Source: a virus. Taken from it: a stretch of 25,260 bases of DNA. Position numbers and translations under genes: made by a program. The notes beneath the pieces are model-generated. The model ran no database searches and was not told the origin of the DNA. It saw only the letters and a program-made list of their open reading frames with translations. Position 1 is the first letter of the stretch. Every line of letters begins with the position of its first letter. Shown here piece after piece: positions 7,759 through 13,084 of this stretch. The DNA lies in IMG/VR virus record IMGVR_UViG_3300032267_000894, positions 1 through 25,260 of that record; one strand, written 5' to 3'.

Positions 7759-7941
7759 TTAGACTGCGGTGGTCTCTACGACGTTCACGAGGCCGTAGGT
7801 GGTGCCCGATGCGGCTGTGAAGTGAACGTAGGTCTCGATAAAGGTACGGGAGCCTTCGGACCAGGAGCGCAGTGGGGTGCCGTCTGGGCAAACGCCAATC
7901 AGCTTTGAGTTGGCGATTGGGTGGTATTCAAAAGTCTTCAT
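7759..7941 (-). CDS. Hypothetical protein, 60 aa
   Basis: A 60-residue protein with a strand-rich look: KTFEYHPIANSKLIGVCPDG, TFIETYVHFTAASG and TYGLVNVVETTAV. It has no signal peptide and only one Cys. The shared leader fixes the start at 7941. It sits between two other leader-bearing small genes and probably shares their transcript. No recognised family. Confidence 0.7.
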   Translation of the reverse strand: MKTFEYHPIANSKLIGVCPDGTPLRSWSEGSRTFIETYVHFTAASGTTYGLVNVVETTAV

Positions 7942-7954
7942 TTCACTGTCCTTT
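7939..7954 (-). promoter_or_regulatory. Shared leader/RBS, copy 3
   Basis: Identical 16-base leader and start codon of the 60-residue gene, directly downstream of a GC hairpin (7961-7976). Confidence 0.85.
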
Positions 7955-7960
7955 TTTGAT

Positions 7961-7976
7961 GGGGGCCGAGACCCCC
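7961..7976. other. GC-rich hairpin between small genes
   Basis: GGGGG, six bases, CCCCC forms a perfect 5-bp stem. On the plus strand GTTTTG follows; on the minus strand ATC and an A-run that belongs to the next leader follow. It could be a weak plus-strand terminator limiting antisense reading, or an RNA-processing or stability hairpin between two minus-strand genes. Confidence 0.35.
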
Positions 7977-7983
7977 GTTTTGA

Positions 7984-8142
7984 TTAGTAGTTCCAGGCCT
8001 TCAGTCCGCGGCGTTTGGCTTCTGCTTTTGCTTCTGCCTTCGAGGAGAAGGTCAGGCGGAGAACTTCGGTTGTGATCGACGCATCGGTGTGCATGATCAG
8101 GATGAAGCGTTTGGCTGGTGCGTTGAAGATTGAAGCAAGCAT
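7984..8142 (-). CDS. Hypothetical basic protein, 52 aa
   Basis: The shared leader sets the start at 8142, giving 52 residues. A frame-only reading would extend upstream to 8388, but that part overlaps another gene and has no binding site. The product begins MLASIFNAPAKRFILIMHTD, then a strand, and ends in a basic Ala/Lys helix (SSKAEAKAEAKRRGLKAWNY). That pattern looks like a small compact alpha/beta protein. It heads the unit 8142-7518 behind the upstream element at 8181-8258. Family not recognised. Confidence 0.7.
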   Translation of the reverse strand: MLASIFNAPAKRFILIMHTDASITTEVLRLTFSSKAEAKAEAKRRGLKAWNY

Positions 8143-8155
8143 TTCACTGTCCTTT
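8140..8155 (-). promoter_or_regulatory. Shared leader/RBS, copy 4
   Basis: Identical 16-base leader and start codon of the 52-residue gene; here C rather than A follows the ATG. Confidence 0.85.
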
Positions 8156-8180
8156 CTGTTTTGCGCCGAGACGTTCAGCG

Positions 8181-8258
8181 CATGAGTTGAACTGTACACA
8201 GATTTTTTGGTCTTGTGTGAACTTTTTTGAAAATATTTTCTAGGGACAAACCCTAACG
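8181..8258 (-). promoter_or_regulatory. Conserved upstream element, copy 2
   Basis: The minus strand carries TTAGGGTTTGTCCCTAG, an AT-rich run, AAAAAAGTTCACACAAGACC, A-run, TCTGTGTACAGTTCAACTCA and TG. The first half matches copy 1 (7474-7522). The second half matches copy 3 (12867-12922), including the ACACA/TGTGT inverted repeat and TTCAACTCATG. TTCACA and TACAGT 19 nt apart resemble loose -35/-10 boxes. Most likely a promoter/operator for the 52-residue gene and its followers. Confidence 0.55.
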
Positions 8259-8537
8259 TCTCCACCAGTGGTACTTGTGCTGGTCCGTATGAGGTAGAAC
8301 GCACTCCAGAGTCTTTACAACACCCGCCGTGCCCGCGCTGGGACAGGAGTAGGTCGTGACCCTTACAAACGGGCGGCTGCGGCCCCACAGCAGGCTAAAG
8401 CGCACACCCCACTGCCATCTAGCCCGTTCCCAGTAGGTGATAGCCAGGCCATACTGTCCGTCAGCCTTCTCGGCCCAGCACCAGTGCTCAGGAATGACGA
8501 GGATCGTGAACCGGCGTATTTTTGCTTCGATTCTCAT
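8253..8537 (-). CDS. Hypothetical Trp-rich protein, 94 aa
   Basis: A 94-residue ORF with ACGGAAACAG before the ATG. It is rich in Trp and Arg (YWERARWQWGVRFSLLWGRS, about residues 35-54) and has basic N- and C-termini (MRIEAKIRRFTILV; KYHWWRR). The alternation of residues suggests beta strands. It overlaps the preceding 44-residue gene by 50 nt in another frame, so one of the two might be a chance ORF. I favour both because each has protein-like composition. Its stop lies in the hairpin of the adjacent upstream element. Confidence 0.55.
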   Translation of the reverse strand: MRIEAKIRRFTILVIPEHWCWAEKADGQYGLAITYWERARWQWGVRFSLLWGRSRPFVRVTTYSCPSAGTAGVVKTLECVLPHTDQHKYHWWRR

Positions 8538-8622
8538 TCTGTTTCCGTTTGTCTTTGTGCTTTCCCGACCCTCGAGGAGGCCTCTGGATCAGATCGCGGA
8601 TTACGGGATTTCGTTTTTTCAC
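8488..8622 (-). CDS. Small basic phage protein, 44 aa
   Basis: A GTG-started gene shorter than common ORF cut-offs. It begins (M)KKRNPVIRDLIQRPPRGSGK and continues with a Lys/Arg/Asn-rich tail. Small basic proteins with a KRNPV start recur in tailed phages as I recall them, of unknown function, possibly nucleic-acid binding. The binding site (GGTGA) is weak. It fills most of the space between the DUF3310 gene (ends 8636) and the Trp-rich gene (starts 8537), overlapping the latter by 50 nt. No ATG exists in frame. Confidence 0.55.
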   Translation of the reverse strand: MKKRNPVIRDLIQRPPRGSGKHKDKRKQNENRSKNTPVHDPRHS

Positions 8623-8635
8623 TTCACCGCGGATG

Positions 8636-8866
8636 TTAGCCGGATCGTTCACTCTCAAGCTCCGCAATCAGTCGGTTGATGTACCAGGCGGCCTTCTTCA
8701 GGTCCACCACCGCATCGCCCTTTAAGCCGGCCCTGCTGAGGTACTTGAGTGCGTTAAGCCTCAGGTATCCCCGGAACTCCTCAGGGCTCGCCTTGGCCCG
8801 CATATAGTCGATAGTCTCGATTCCGCCCGCAGTGTAGTGCGCTGGGTTGTTGACCTCATCCGTCAA
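8636..8866 (-). CDS. DUF3310 family protein
   Basis: A 76-residue protein matching the DUF3310 pattern: NNPAHYTAGGIETIDYM at the start, then LRLNALKYLSRAGLKGD and DLKKAAWYINRLIAEL. This family occurs widely in phages, often near replication or nucleotide genes; its biochemical role is not established. The start codon is TTG, with GAGAGGTGA upstream in the overlapping end of the winged-helix gene; no in-frame ATG exists before the conserved N-terminus. Length is normal for stand-alone members. Confidence 0.85.
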   Translation of the reverse strand: MTDEVNNPAHYTAGGIETIDYMRAKASPEEFRGYLRLNALKYLSRAGLKGDAVVDLKKAAWYINRLIAELESERSG

Positions 8867-9116
8867 TTGCCGTCACCTCTCGAGGTAGGTTCCGCAGGAT
8901 GTAGGAATACTCGGGCTCTACCGCCGCGACCTTCGACCGGTACAGTGTCCGGCGCCTGCCGTTTTCAATCTCGTCATCCTTTACGATTGAATTGTTCTCT
9001 ACCAGCCTCATCAAGACCCCTGAGATGGACTTCCTGGTCATACCCTCCACCTCAATCTTAGACATCTGGATGGGTCCGTGCTCAATGATGTAATCAAGTA
9101 CCCGCTGCTGCGTCAT
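8856..9116 (-). CDS. Winged-helix DNA-binding protein, putative
   Basis: An 86-residue protein that looks like a winged helix. MTQQRVLDYIIEHGPIQMSK is the first helix and turn, IEVEGMTRKSISGVLMRLVE the recognition helix region, and VKDDEIENGRRRTLYRSK the wing. Such folds bind DNA as regulators, so this is a candidate transcription regulator of the small-gene region. It overlaps the DUF3310 gene by 11 nt and the upstream gene by 23 nt. The target operator cannot be assigned. A structural role of the fold without DNA binding is possible. Confidence 0.65.
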   Translation of the reverse strand: MTQQRVLDYIIEHGPIQMSKIEVEGMTRKSISGVLMRLVENNSIVKDDEIENGRRRTLYRSKVAAVEPEYSYILRNLPREVTAIDG

Positions 9117-9285
9117 CTTCTACCTTCCATTGTCTGATCATGAAATATTCACCGTAACTCTCGCGGACGCTGGGCGGGTAGCCGCGGTCATCTAGCCAGT
9201 GATACAAGTTTGTGTGCAGCTCGTTGTCCCAGATCTTCGGGAAACCATACCGCCACCCCTCTGGCGGGTCAACCCAGATCTTCAT
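9094..9285 (-). CDS. Conserved small phage protein, 63 aa
   Basis: Starts at ATG 9285 behind AAAGGAGCAGGA, a strong binding site located within the end of the upstream gene. The sequence MKIWVDPPEGWRYGFPKIWD, then YPPSVRESYGEYFMIRQW, is of a type I recall in several phage genomes. It is Trp/Tyr/Pro-rich and compact, without cysteines or membrane segments. Function unknown. It overlaps its neighbours at both ends, typical of this operon. Confidence 0.7.
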   Translation of the reverse strand: MKIWVDPPEGWRYGFPKIWDNELHTNLYHWLDDRGYPPSVRESYGEYFMIRQWKVEDDAAAGT

Positions 9286-9542
9286 TCCTGCTCCTTTAGT
9301 TGTGCGTGTAGGCGCTTGTGGAAGGTTGCAGGCGCATCGTCACCGCAGACTAGCCAGTCAACCCTCTGGACGTAGATGTAGGCCCGGCGAAGCAGCCTCA
9401 CGGCCTCCTTGAACTCGGCGATCGTCTCCTTGGCGTACTTGTCCTCCCAGTCCTGGGCGTCGTTGTCCAGGATCATCTGCTCAATGTCATCCGCGAGCTG
9501 CTGAAGCTTAAACTGCTCAAACCCAAAGTGGCCGCCACTCAT
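9282..9542 (-). CDS. Conserved small phage protein, 86 aa
   Basis: The start is the ATG at 9542, 7 nt after GAGG and overlapping the stop of the zinc protein gene (ATGA). A TTG two codons upstream is unnecessary. The protein begins MSGGHFGFEQFKLQQLADDI, a start I recall from a recurrent family of small phage proteins (SGGHF...). It continues with acidic helices (EDKYAKETIAEFKEAVRLLR) and ends near HKRLHAQLKEQE. All-helical, soluble, function unknown. Confidence 0.75.
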   Translation of the reverse strand: MSGGHFGFEQFKLQQLADDIEQMILDNDAQDWEDKYAKETIAEFKEAVRLLRRAYIYVQRVDWLVCGDDAPATFHKRLHAQLKEQE

Positions 9543-9688
9543 GACCAATCCTCATAGAATTTGTGTTGTCCAATCGGCAGATTAACGCCGCACCGCTGGC
9601 ACCTGTCATGCGTATATCGGTAGTGGGCATCAATGCAACTGATGACGTTCTTGTGGCCAAATAACCAGCACAGAACCTTAGCCAGCAT
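9539..9688 (-). CDS. Small zinc-binding phage protein, 49 aa
   Basis: A 49-residue gene below common ORF cut-offs, with AAGGAAAAAA before the ATG and a 4-nt overlap with the next gene. The sequence MLAKVLCWLFGHK, then C18 and CQRCG (residues 30-34), is that of small Cys/His proteins often found in phages (DUF1660-like, from recall). C7, H12, C18, C30 and C33 could ligate one zinc. Function of the family is unknown. Start and end are fixed by binding site and overlap, so I am fairly sure it is expressed. Confidence 0.75.
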   Translation of the reverse strand: MLAKVLCWLFGHKNVISCIDAHYRYTHDRCQRCGVNLPIGQHKFYEDWS

Positions 9689-9875
9689 TTTTTTCCTTAA
9701 TTAACTTAACAACACCTTCGTGCGTCAGCCCGACCCACTGCTTTGAGTGTTTGACTGCTTCTTGAATAATTGTGATTTCTTCTTGAAGTGTGTCGGCAAG
9801 GTAAATGGGTTTTAATTTTCCGTCTGCGTCTTTATGCCTACGCAAAGACATAAGAAACTGTTTAATATCAATCAT
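9678..9875 (-). CDS. Hypothetical protein with WVGLT motif, 65 aa
   Basis: The ATG at 9875 is chosen because GGAAGAGG lies upstream; the frame extends to 9944 but over another gene. The product starts MIDIKQFLMSLRRHKDADGK, has an acidic helix, then QWVGLTHEGVVKLIKEKNAG at the C-terminus. That last block is repeated in the 169-residue protein (QWVGLTNEEIKSL, ending REKNGG), with an exact 20-base DNA match. The WVGLT block is a modular phage segment of unknown role. Confidence 0.7.
   Translation of the reverse strand: MIDIKQFLMSLRRHKDADGKLKPIYLADTLQEEITIIQEAVKHSKQWVGLTHEGVVKLIKEKNAG
9723..9742. repeat. 20-bp direct repeat, copy 1 (WVGLT module)
   Basis: CGTCAGCCCGACCCACTGCT is identical to 10136-10155. 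Both copies encode the QWVGLT(H/N)E block on the minus strand. Confidence 0.85.
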
Positions 9876-10029
9876 GTGCCTCTTCCTTAGATTCAAGCGC
9901 ATCGGCGGCTTCCTCCAACAGTTCTGCAATCCTGTCTGGGGCACCCTCTTGAACCGATTTGCGTGTGCTGATTTGTCTACGAATTTCAGCGCGTTTACGA
10001 AGCCTGTAAATTAGGTCTTGGTTATCCAC
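9868..10029 (-). CDS. Small helical phage protein, 53 aa
   Basis: GTG-started, with GGGAGAA 8 nt upstream, inside the last codons of the 169-residue gene, so it is likely translated by coupling. The product (M)DNQDLIYRLRKRAEIRRQI continues with a basic helix, then DRIAELLEEAADALESKEEA, an amphipathic helix. This looks like small helical proteins I recall from other phages (DLIYRLRKRAEIR), of unknown role. It ends 8 nt into the next gene. It is too short for most ORF finders, but overlaps and composition argue it is real. Confidence 0.7.
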   Translation of the reverse strand: MDNQDLIYRLRKRAEIRRQISTRKSVQEGAPDRIAELLEEAADALESKEEAHD

Positions 10030-10531
10030 CGTTCTTCTCCCGCAGCTTGGCTTCTACATCTTTAACTAATTCAATCAAAGCCGGGGCGTCTTCGTAACTA
10101 GGCCACCAACTTGGCAGGGATTTAATTTCCTCATTCGTCAGCCCGACCCACTGCTGTGGCGGTGTGGTGTTGAATTTCAATTCGGCGCGAAGGCGCTGGT
10201 TTTCGTCAAACAATTCCCAGAAAGGTTGTGCTGCGGGTGGGGTGGTGTAGAGAGGGACCGTGTGGTATGGTCCTCCGCCTGTTCGCACCCGCATATCAAA
10301 GTTTTGCAAATCGTCTTTATTAGCCCACGCAACCGGCTCTTGATTAGGTTGTGGACAGCAATGGCCGCACCGGGGGCAGTCAATCACATGGGGGGTGACA
10401 TCGGGGGTGGAAAAAAGTGGCTCTGGTTGCGACATCCTGTTGCGCAGGGCTACTGCTGTGCGTAGTTGTATGTCTGGATTGTCGCTATCCAAAGCATCCA
10501 GCACCTGTTGCATAAGTTCTCGGTCAGTCAT
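10022..10531 (-). CDS. Phage protein with PLYT and WVGLT motifs, 169 aa
   Basis: Start at ATG 10531, overlapping the upstream stop (ATGA); the TTG two codons earlier has less support. Order of parts: helical MTDRELMQQVLDALDSDN; a Cys cluster CPRCGHCCPQ (about residues 52-61), perhaps zinc-binding; EPVAWANKDDLQNF to YHTVPLYTTPP, a phage domain common in proteobacterial phages (EPVAW...PLYT); FDENQRLRAEL, a short coiled coil; and the QWVGLTNEE block. This mosaic of modules is typical for variable early genes. Function unknown. Confidence 0.75.
   Translation of the reverse strand: MTDRELMQQVLDALDSDNPDIQLRTAVALRNRMSQPEPLFSTPDVTPHVIDCPRCGHCCPQPNQEPVAWANKDDLQNFDMRVRTGGGPYHTVPLYTTPPAAQPFWELFDENQRLRAELKFNTTPPQQWVGLTNEEIKSLPSWWPSYEDAPALIELVKDVEAKLREKNGG
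10136..10155. repeat. 20-bp direct repeat, copy 2 (WVGLT module)
   Basis: Identical to 9723-9742; lies in the 3' part of the 169-residue gene. Confidence 0.85.
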
Positions 10532-10731
10532 AGCCAACTACCTTGCAAAACATACGTCTTCTTGCCTTTTTCGCGCACATCAATCTGGCGCACCTTGAGC
10601 TTGAGACGCTTGGCGTAGTACCGAGCGCGACCTAAATACTTGGTTGCAATAAAGTTTCTGCCGCCCCCTTTTGGATATTCAATCCAACGGCAACATACGT
10701 AATACAGTTTCTTGGGCCAGCAGTGTTTCAT
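10528..10731 (-). CDS. Hypothetical basic protein, 67 aa
   Basis: Starts at ATG 10731 behind AAGGGGGGAGC, a strong binding site. Very basic (many Lys/Arg; KKLYYVCCRWIEY, RARYYAKRLKLKVRQIDV) with three cysteines near the N-terminus (C4, C13, C14). The alternation suggests an alpha/beta fold that could bind nucleic acid. No signal sequence. Stop overlaps the next gene by 4 nt. Family not recognised. Confidence 0.65.
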   Translation of the reverse strand: MKHCWPKKLYYVCCRWIEYPKGGGRNFIATKYLGRARYYAKRLKLKVRQIDVREKGKKTYVLQGSWL

Positions 10732-10747
10732 TGCTCCCCCCTTACTT

Positions 10748-11224
10748 TTAACATTTTGGCTCCTGTAATTGTTTTTTGCTGTCGCAGTCTGTGGGAACTG
10801 GCGTATTTACATATACAACATAACCTGCACCTAGGACAAAGGGCAGAGCAGCCGGATAACCAACACCCGTTAGGACTGCTAAATTATTAACACTAGCAGC
10901 AGTCCATAAAGTGGCTGCTGATCTTCTGAAATATTCCTGACTCCGTGGTGACAACCAATCAACAACATAGTTAAGAATGAACACTTTGAATAGCGTAGCA
11001 CCCACAAAACCAGCAGGATTGATTTCATATCCTGTTCCTGTACTAAGTACAGCAGCAGAAGTAACAGTATCAAGCACAGCAGCTTCTTTTGTAGTGGGCA
11101 CCGTGCTACAGCCAGCACTGGCTATGGACAAAATAATTAATGTAGTGGTAATAATTTTATTGAAGCGCATCGTTGTTTTAATGGTGCTAATTGGCTTGCC
11201 GCACCGAAGGCAAGTGCAGGTCAT
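10748..11224 (-). CDS. Putative membrane lipoprotein
   Basis: From ATG 11224 (AAGGGGAGAGAA upstream, ATGA overlap with the previous gene) the product is 158 residues. Residues 1-18 hold CTCLRCGKP, a zinc-ribbon-like start. From M19 it reads MRFNKIITTTLIILSIASAGC, a signal peptide with a lipobox-like SAGC (C39). Later come hydrophobic stretches GFVGATLFKVFILNYVVDWL and YPAALPFVLGAGYVVYVN, likely one or two membrane segments. Starting at ATG 11170 would give a cleaner signal peptide but lacks a binding site. A role in the cell envelope (superinfection exclusion or lysis accessory) is conceivable but not shown. Confidence 0.65.
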   Translation of the reverse strand: MTCTCLRCGKPISTIKTTMRFNKIITTTLIILSIASAGCSTVPTTKEAAVLDTVTSAAVLSTGTGYEINPAGFVGATLFKVFILNYVVDWLSPRSQEYFRRSAATLWTAASVNNLAVLTGVGYPAALPFVLGAGYVVYVNTPVPTDCDSKKQLQEPKC

Positions 11225-11445
11225 TTCTCTCCCCTTGCGCGAATAGCCATTGCTGCTAGTTTGCTTGTTTGTGATGCGTACTCTGGATCCACGGCTAAAG
11301 CATCGCAAATTTTGGCGCACTCCTCCCGCTCATGCGCGGCGACAAGGTTGGCGAAGCGTTCAAACCCCTCAAACCCAACGATATCTACAACCCCATCGGC
11401 AAACCCAGCCTCGCGCGCCATGCGAATGATGTCGTCGCGTGTCAT
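11221..11445 (-). CDS. Conserved small phage protein, 74 aa
   Basis: A 74-residue protein beginning MTRDDIIRMAREAGFADG, then FERFANLVAAHEREECAKIC and ending AAMAIRARGEK. This is a very common small phage protein type in proteobacterial phages by my recall. It is helical, with two Cys in the EECAKIC segment; role unknown. Start and stop both overlap neighbours in ATGA form, so the three genes from 11714 to 10748 form one coupled group. Confidence 0.8.
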   Translation of the reverse strand: MTRDDIIRMAREAGFADGVVDIVGFEGFERFANLVAAHEREECAKICDALAVDPEYASQTSKLAAMAIRARGEK

Positions 11446-11714
11446 GGTTTTCCCGATCGGTAATTGTGCCTTGCGATTAGTAGGCTTTCCTGCGGATTCT
11501 TCCCGATCGGGATTGCAGGTGCATCTCCGGCCCCAGCCTCTGATGTCTGATCTATTGATACAAGACGCAGGGTTTTGTGCTCATAGGGCGCCTGGCTCAT
11601 TTCTTCTGATTTGCTTGAACAGGTGCATCTTCGGCCCTGTCCGCAGTCTCCTGTGCAGCTACTGCCTCCGCTAAAAACTTCGCGAAGATAGTTTTTCCTG
11701 GCCAGTTTGAACAT
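11442..11714 (-). CDS. Cys-rich hypothetical protein, 90 aa
   Basis: ATG 11714 is preceded by AAGGAG at good distance. The basic N-terminus MFKLARKNYLREVFSGGSSC leads into CTGDCGQGRRCTC (about residues 20-32), a Cys pattern seen in other small phage proteins that could bind a metal. The rest (APYEHKTLRLVSIDQTSEAG, AIPIGKNPQESLLIARHNYR) is soluble. A 17-base segment (GGCCGAAGATGCACCTG, one mismatch) occurs twice in the gene in different frames. Another minus frame (11597-11788) also stays open here but lacks a binding site. Confidence 0.6.
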   Translation of the reverse strand: MFKLARKNYLREVFSGGSSCTGDCGQGRRCTCSSKSEEMSQAPYEHKTLRLVSIDQTSEAGAGDAPAIPIGKNPQESLLIARHNYRSGKP

Positions 11715-11738
11715 CTATCCAACTCCTTTTGACGGCGG

Positions 11739-12035
11739 TCAGATGTTGTGTGCATCCTCCACCAGACGGGCAAAATCAACAACCTCATCTAGGTCACCCT
11801 TAACGTAATATTCCTTGGCATTCTCAGACTTGTCAATAAGGCCTGCCGCTAGTGCGAGCTTCACGAGCTGGCGCTGACCCAACCCCATCGGCGGCTTGTT
11901 CTCCTCAAAGCTGAAGCAGGCAGAGTCCCAGGCCGCACACCAGCACTTGTACAGCGGCTCCTCGAGGGGGTGATAGGTACCGTTTCCGACCATGATGCTG
12001 TCTCGCCATTTACGCCACGCAATATCGCGCTCCAT
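11739..12035 (-). CDS. Hypothetical protein, 98 aa
   Basis: GTGGAG lies just before the ATG, 3 nt after the stop of the upstream gene. The protein starts MERDIAWRKWRDSIMVGNGT, then a Trp/Cys-rich part (YKCWCAAWDSACFSFEENK, about residues 29-47) and an acidic C-terminus with DLDEVVDFARLVEDAH. Phages often carry such Trp/Cys-rich proteins of about 100 residues; I cannot name the family. It is the next gene after the 94- and 65-residue pair in the same run. Confidence 0.7.
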   Translation of the reverse strand: MERDIAWRKWRDSIMVGNGTYHPLEEPLYKCWCAAWDSACFSFEENKPPMGLGQRQLVKLALAAGLIDKSENAKEYYVKGDLDEVVDFARLVEDAHNI

Positions 12036-12038
12036 ACT

Positions 12039-12323
12039 CTACTCCACGATGATTCGATCGCCGATGCCATCCTTCCTGGCGGCCGGCTCCCATCCGATGT
12101 TGAAGTCCCAACTACCATCTTTCTGGCGTTTTGCCTCAATGAACTGGATCTTGCACGGGAATTGGTACGACTTGGTTACAAAGCCATAATTGGAATAAAC
12201 CTTGACGCGCTTATTCTCTGGCTTTAAATGGCCAAGCAGCTCGACCAGCTCCTCTTCCTCTACCGCTCGGGCGCTTGAGTTACCGCGCTTCCCGAAGTGA
12301 TTCTTCAACTCGATTACTTTCAT
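12039..12323 (-). CDS. Hypothetical protein, 94 aa
   Basis: Taken from the ATG at 12323 (GGTAAC upstream, weak). The longer frame up to 12470 overlaps the preceding gene and reads unlike a protein. The product starts MKVIELKNHFGKRGNSSARA, then an acidic EEEELVELLGHL and a strand-rich end (RVKVYSNYGFVTKSYQFPCK, SWDFNIGW). It overlaps the 65-residue gene by 44 nt in another frame; translational coupling would explain the poor binding site. Not recognised. Confidence 0.6.
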   Translation of the reverse strand: MKVIELKNHFGKRGNSSARAVEEEELVELLGHLKPENKRVKVYSNYGFVTKSYQFPCKIQFIEAKRQKDGSWDFNIGWEPAARKDGIGDRIIVE

Positions 12324-12477
12324 TGTTACCAACATATAGACGTGAACAATGAAAGAGTAAATCACTGACCAATGAGTTGACAAGTGTTCTGTCCGGTGAT
12401 GAAGACGCCATAATCTCTTGAAGCTTGCGGGCATGAAGCAAGAGAATTGTGGTCGATTCTGCGATTTCAATTTGCAT
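12280..12477 (-). CDS. Hypothetical helical protein, 65 aa
   Basis: A 65-residue ORF whose ATG follows the U-tract of a terminator without a gap. It is all-helical in look (MQIEIAESTTILLLHARKLQ, LVNSLVSDLLFHCSRLYVG, NRVEESLREAR). The only binding-site candidate is the G-run of the terminator stem, 8 nt before the ATG. Overlap of 44 nt with the 94-residue gene makes one of the two less certain. If real, it needs read-through or a promoter inside the preceding gene. Confidence 0.45.
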   Translation of the reverse strand: MQIEIAESTTILLLHARKLQEIMASSSPDRTLVNSLVSDLLFHCSRLYVGNNESNRVEESLREAR

Positions 12478-12505
12478 AAAAAAAGCCCCCCGGTTTAGAG
12501 GGGCT
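12478..12505 (-). terminator. Rho-independent terminator
   Basis: The minus strand reads AGCCCC, a 10-base loop, GGGGCT and seven T residues: a GC stem with U-tract, 8 nt after the stop of the 104-residue gene. It would end that gene's transcript. Confidence 0.8.
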
Positions 12506-12513
12506 CGGTTGAA

Positions 12514-12828
12514 TTAGCGGGAGGTGACCTTGATGCTGAACACCGCGGTCGACTTGGTGAACTCGGCCACCTTGTCGGCGCTGATGCCGCAGGACTTGAC
12601 CAGTGCCTTCCAGTCCACAACAGAGCGGTTGGACTCGGAGTGAGTAGCCTTGAAGAGGGCCCCCTCGAAGACCTTGGCTCCGCCTGGGAGAGTTGCCTCA
12701 TCCTTCATCCCGTCTTTGATTGCGTCTGCACGAGCGGTCAGTTCTGCGATCTGTGCAAGCAATACGCCAAGCTCATCGACTTCGTTGGTCTGGAGTGCGA
12801 GGGCTTCGATGTTGGTAACTGCGTTCAT
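12514..12828 (-). CDS. Conserved phage protein, 104 aa, own transcription unit
   Basis: The shared leader fixes the start at 12828. The protein has a helical coiled-coil-like first half (NEVDELGVLLAQIAELTARA, about residues 14-33), then GGAKVFEGALFKATHSESNR and VVDWKALVKSCGISADKVAE, ending STAVFSIKVTSR. I recall this layout (helix, then an EG.LFKAT strand pair, then VKVT) from phage proteins near recombination genes, without a proven role. Promoter-like element in front and terminator directly behind make it a single-gene unit, which suggests separate and perhaps strong expression. Confidence 0.8.
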   Translation of the reverse strand: MNAVTNIEALALQTNEVDELGVLLAQIAELTARADAIKDGMKDEATLPGGAKVFEGALFKATHSESNRSVVDWKALVKSCGISADKVAEFTKSTAVFSIKVTSR

Positions 12829-12841
12829 TTCACTGTCCTTT
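12826..12841 (-). promoter_or_regulatory. Shared leader/RBS, copy 5
   Basis: Identical 16-base leader and start codon, here 4 kb from the other four copies and serving the 104-residue gene. Confidence 0.85.
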
Positions 12842-12866
12842 TTAACCTGGGCCACACCGTGCAGCC

Positions 12867-12922
12867 CATGAGTTGAATACTACACAGAATTTTTCGTCCT
12901 GTGTAGATTTTTTTCACTTTTT
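12867..12922 (-). promoter_or_regulatory. Conserved upstream element, copy 3
   Basis: The minus strand holds CTACACAG, 11 bases, CTGTGTAG: a perfect 8-bp inverted repeat. TATTCAACTCATG follows, as in copy 2, and A-rich sequence precedes it. TTGAAA lies upstream as a possible -35 box. Candidate promoter with operator for the 104-residue gene; the stop codon of the 56-residue gene lies inside. Confidence 0.6.
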
Positions 12923-13084
12923 TTCAAATTTTTTTTGGTCAGGCAAATCCTCGCTCTTGAGGTGCTCCAGAAGGGGCTCGAGGACCGACTCCTGCTCAGG
13001 ACGCAGCTTCATCCACTCCTCAATCTCCTGGATGATGATTGCAACGCCAGCGTCAAACCCTTGAATCCATTCGTTAATTTGCAC
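12914..13084 (-). CDS. Small helical protein, 56 aa
   Basis: A GTG-started gene missed by simple ORF calling. It overlaps the rusA end by 11 nt and has GAGG 6 nt upstream within it. The product (M)QINEWIQGFDAGVAIIIQEI continues EEWMKLRPEQESVLEPLLEH and ends in Lys. It looks like two amphipathic helices, soluble and acidic. No known family is recognised. Codon choice and the coupled start support it; it is the last gene of the replication operon before the regulatory element. Confidence 0.7.
   Translation of the reverse strand: MQINEWIQGFDAGVAIIIQEIEEWMKLRPEQESVLEPLLEHLKSEDLPDQKKFEKK

Noticed and set aside
7984-8388. 134-residue reading of the 52-residue gene
   Set aside because: The shared leader at 8140-8155 marks the start; the extra 82 codons run through a regulatory element and over another gene.
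11597-11788. 63-residue minus-strand ORF
   Set aside because: It overlaps two better-supported genes in a different frame and has no ribosome site. Its C-terminal half looks somewhat protein-like, so a frameshift is not fully excluded.
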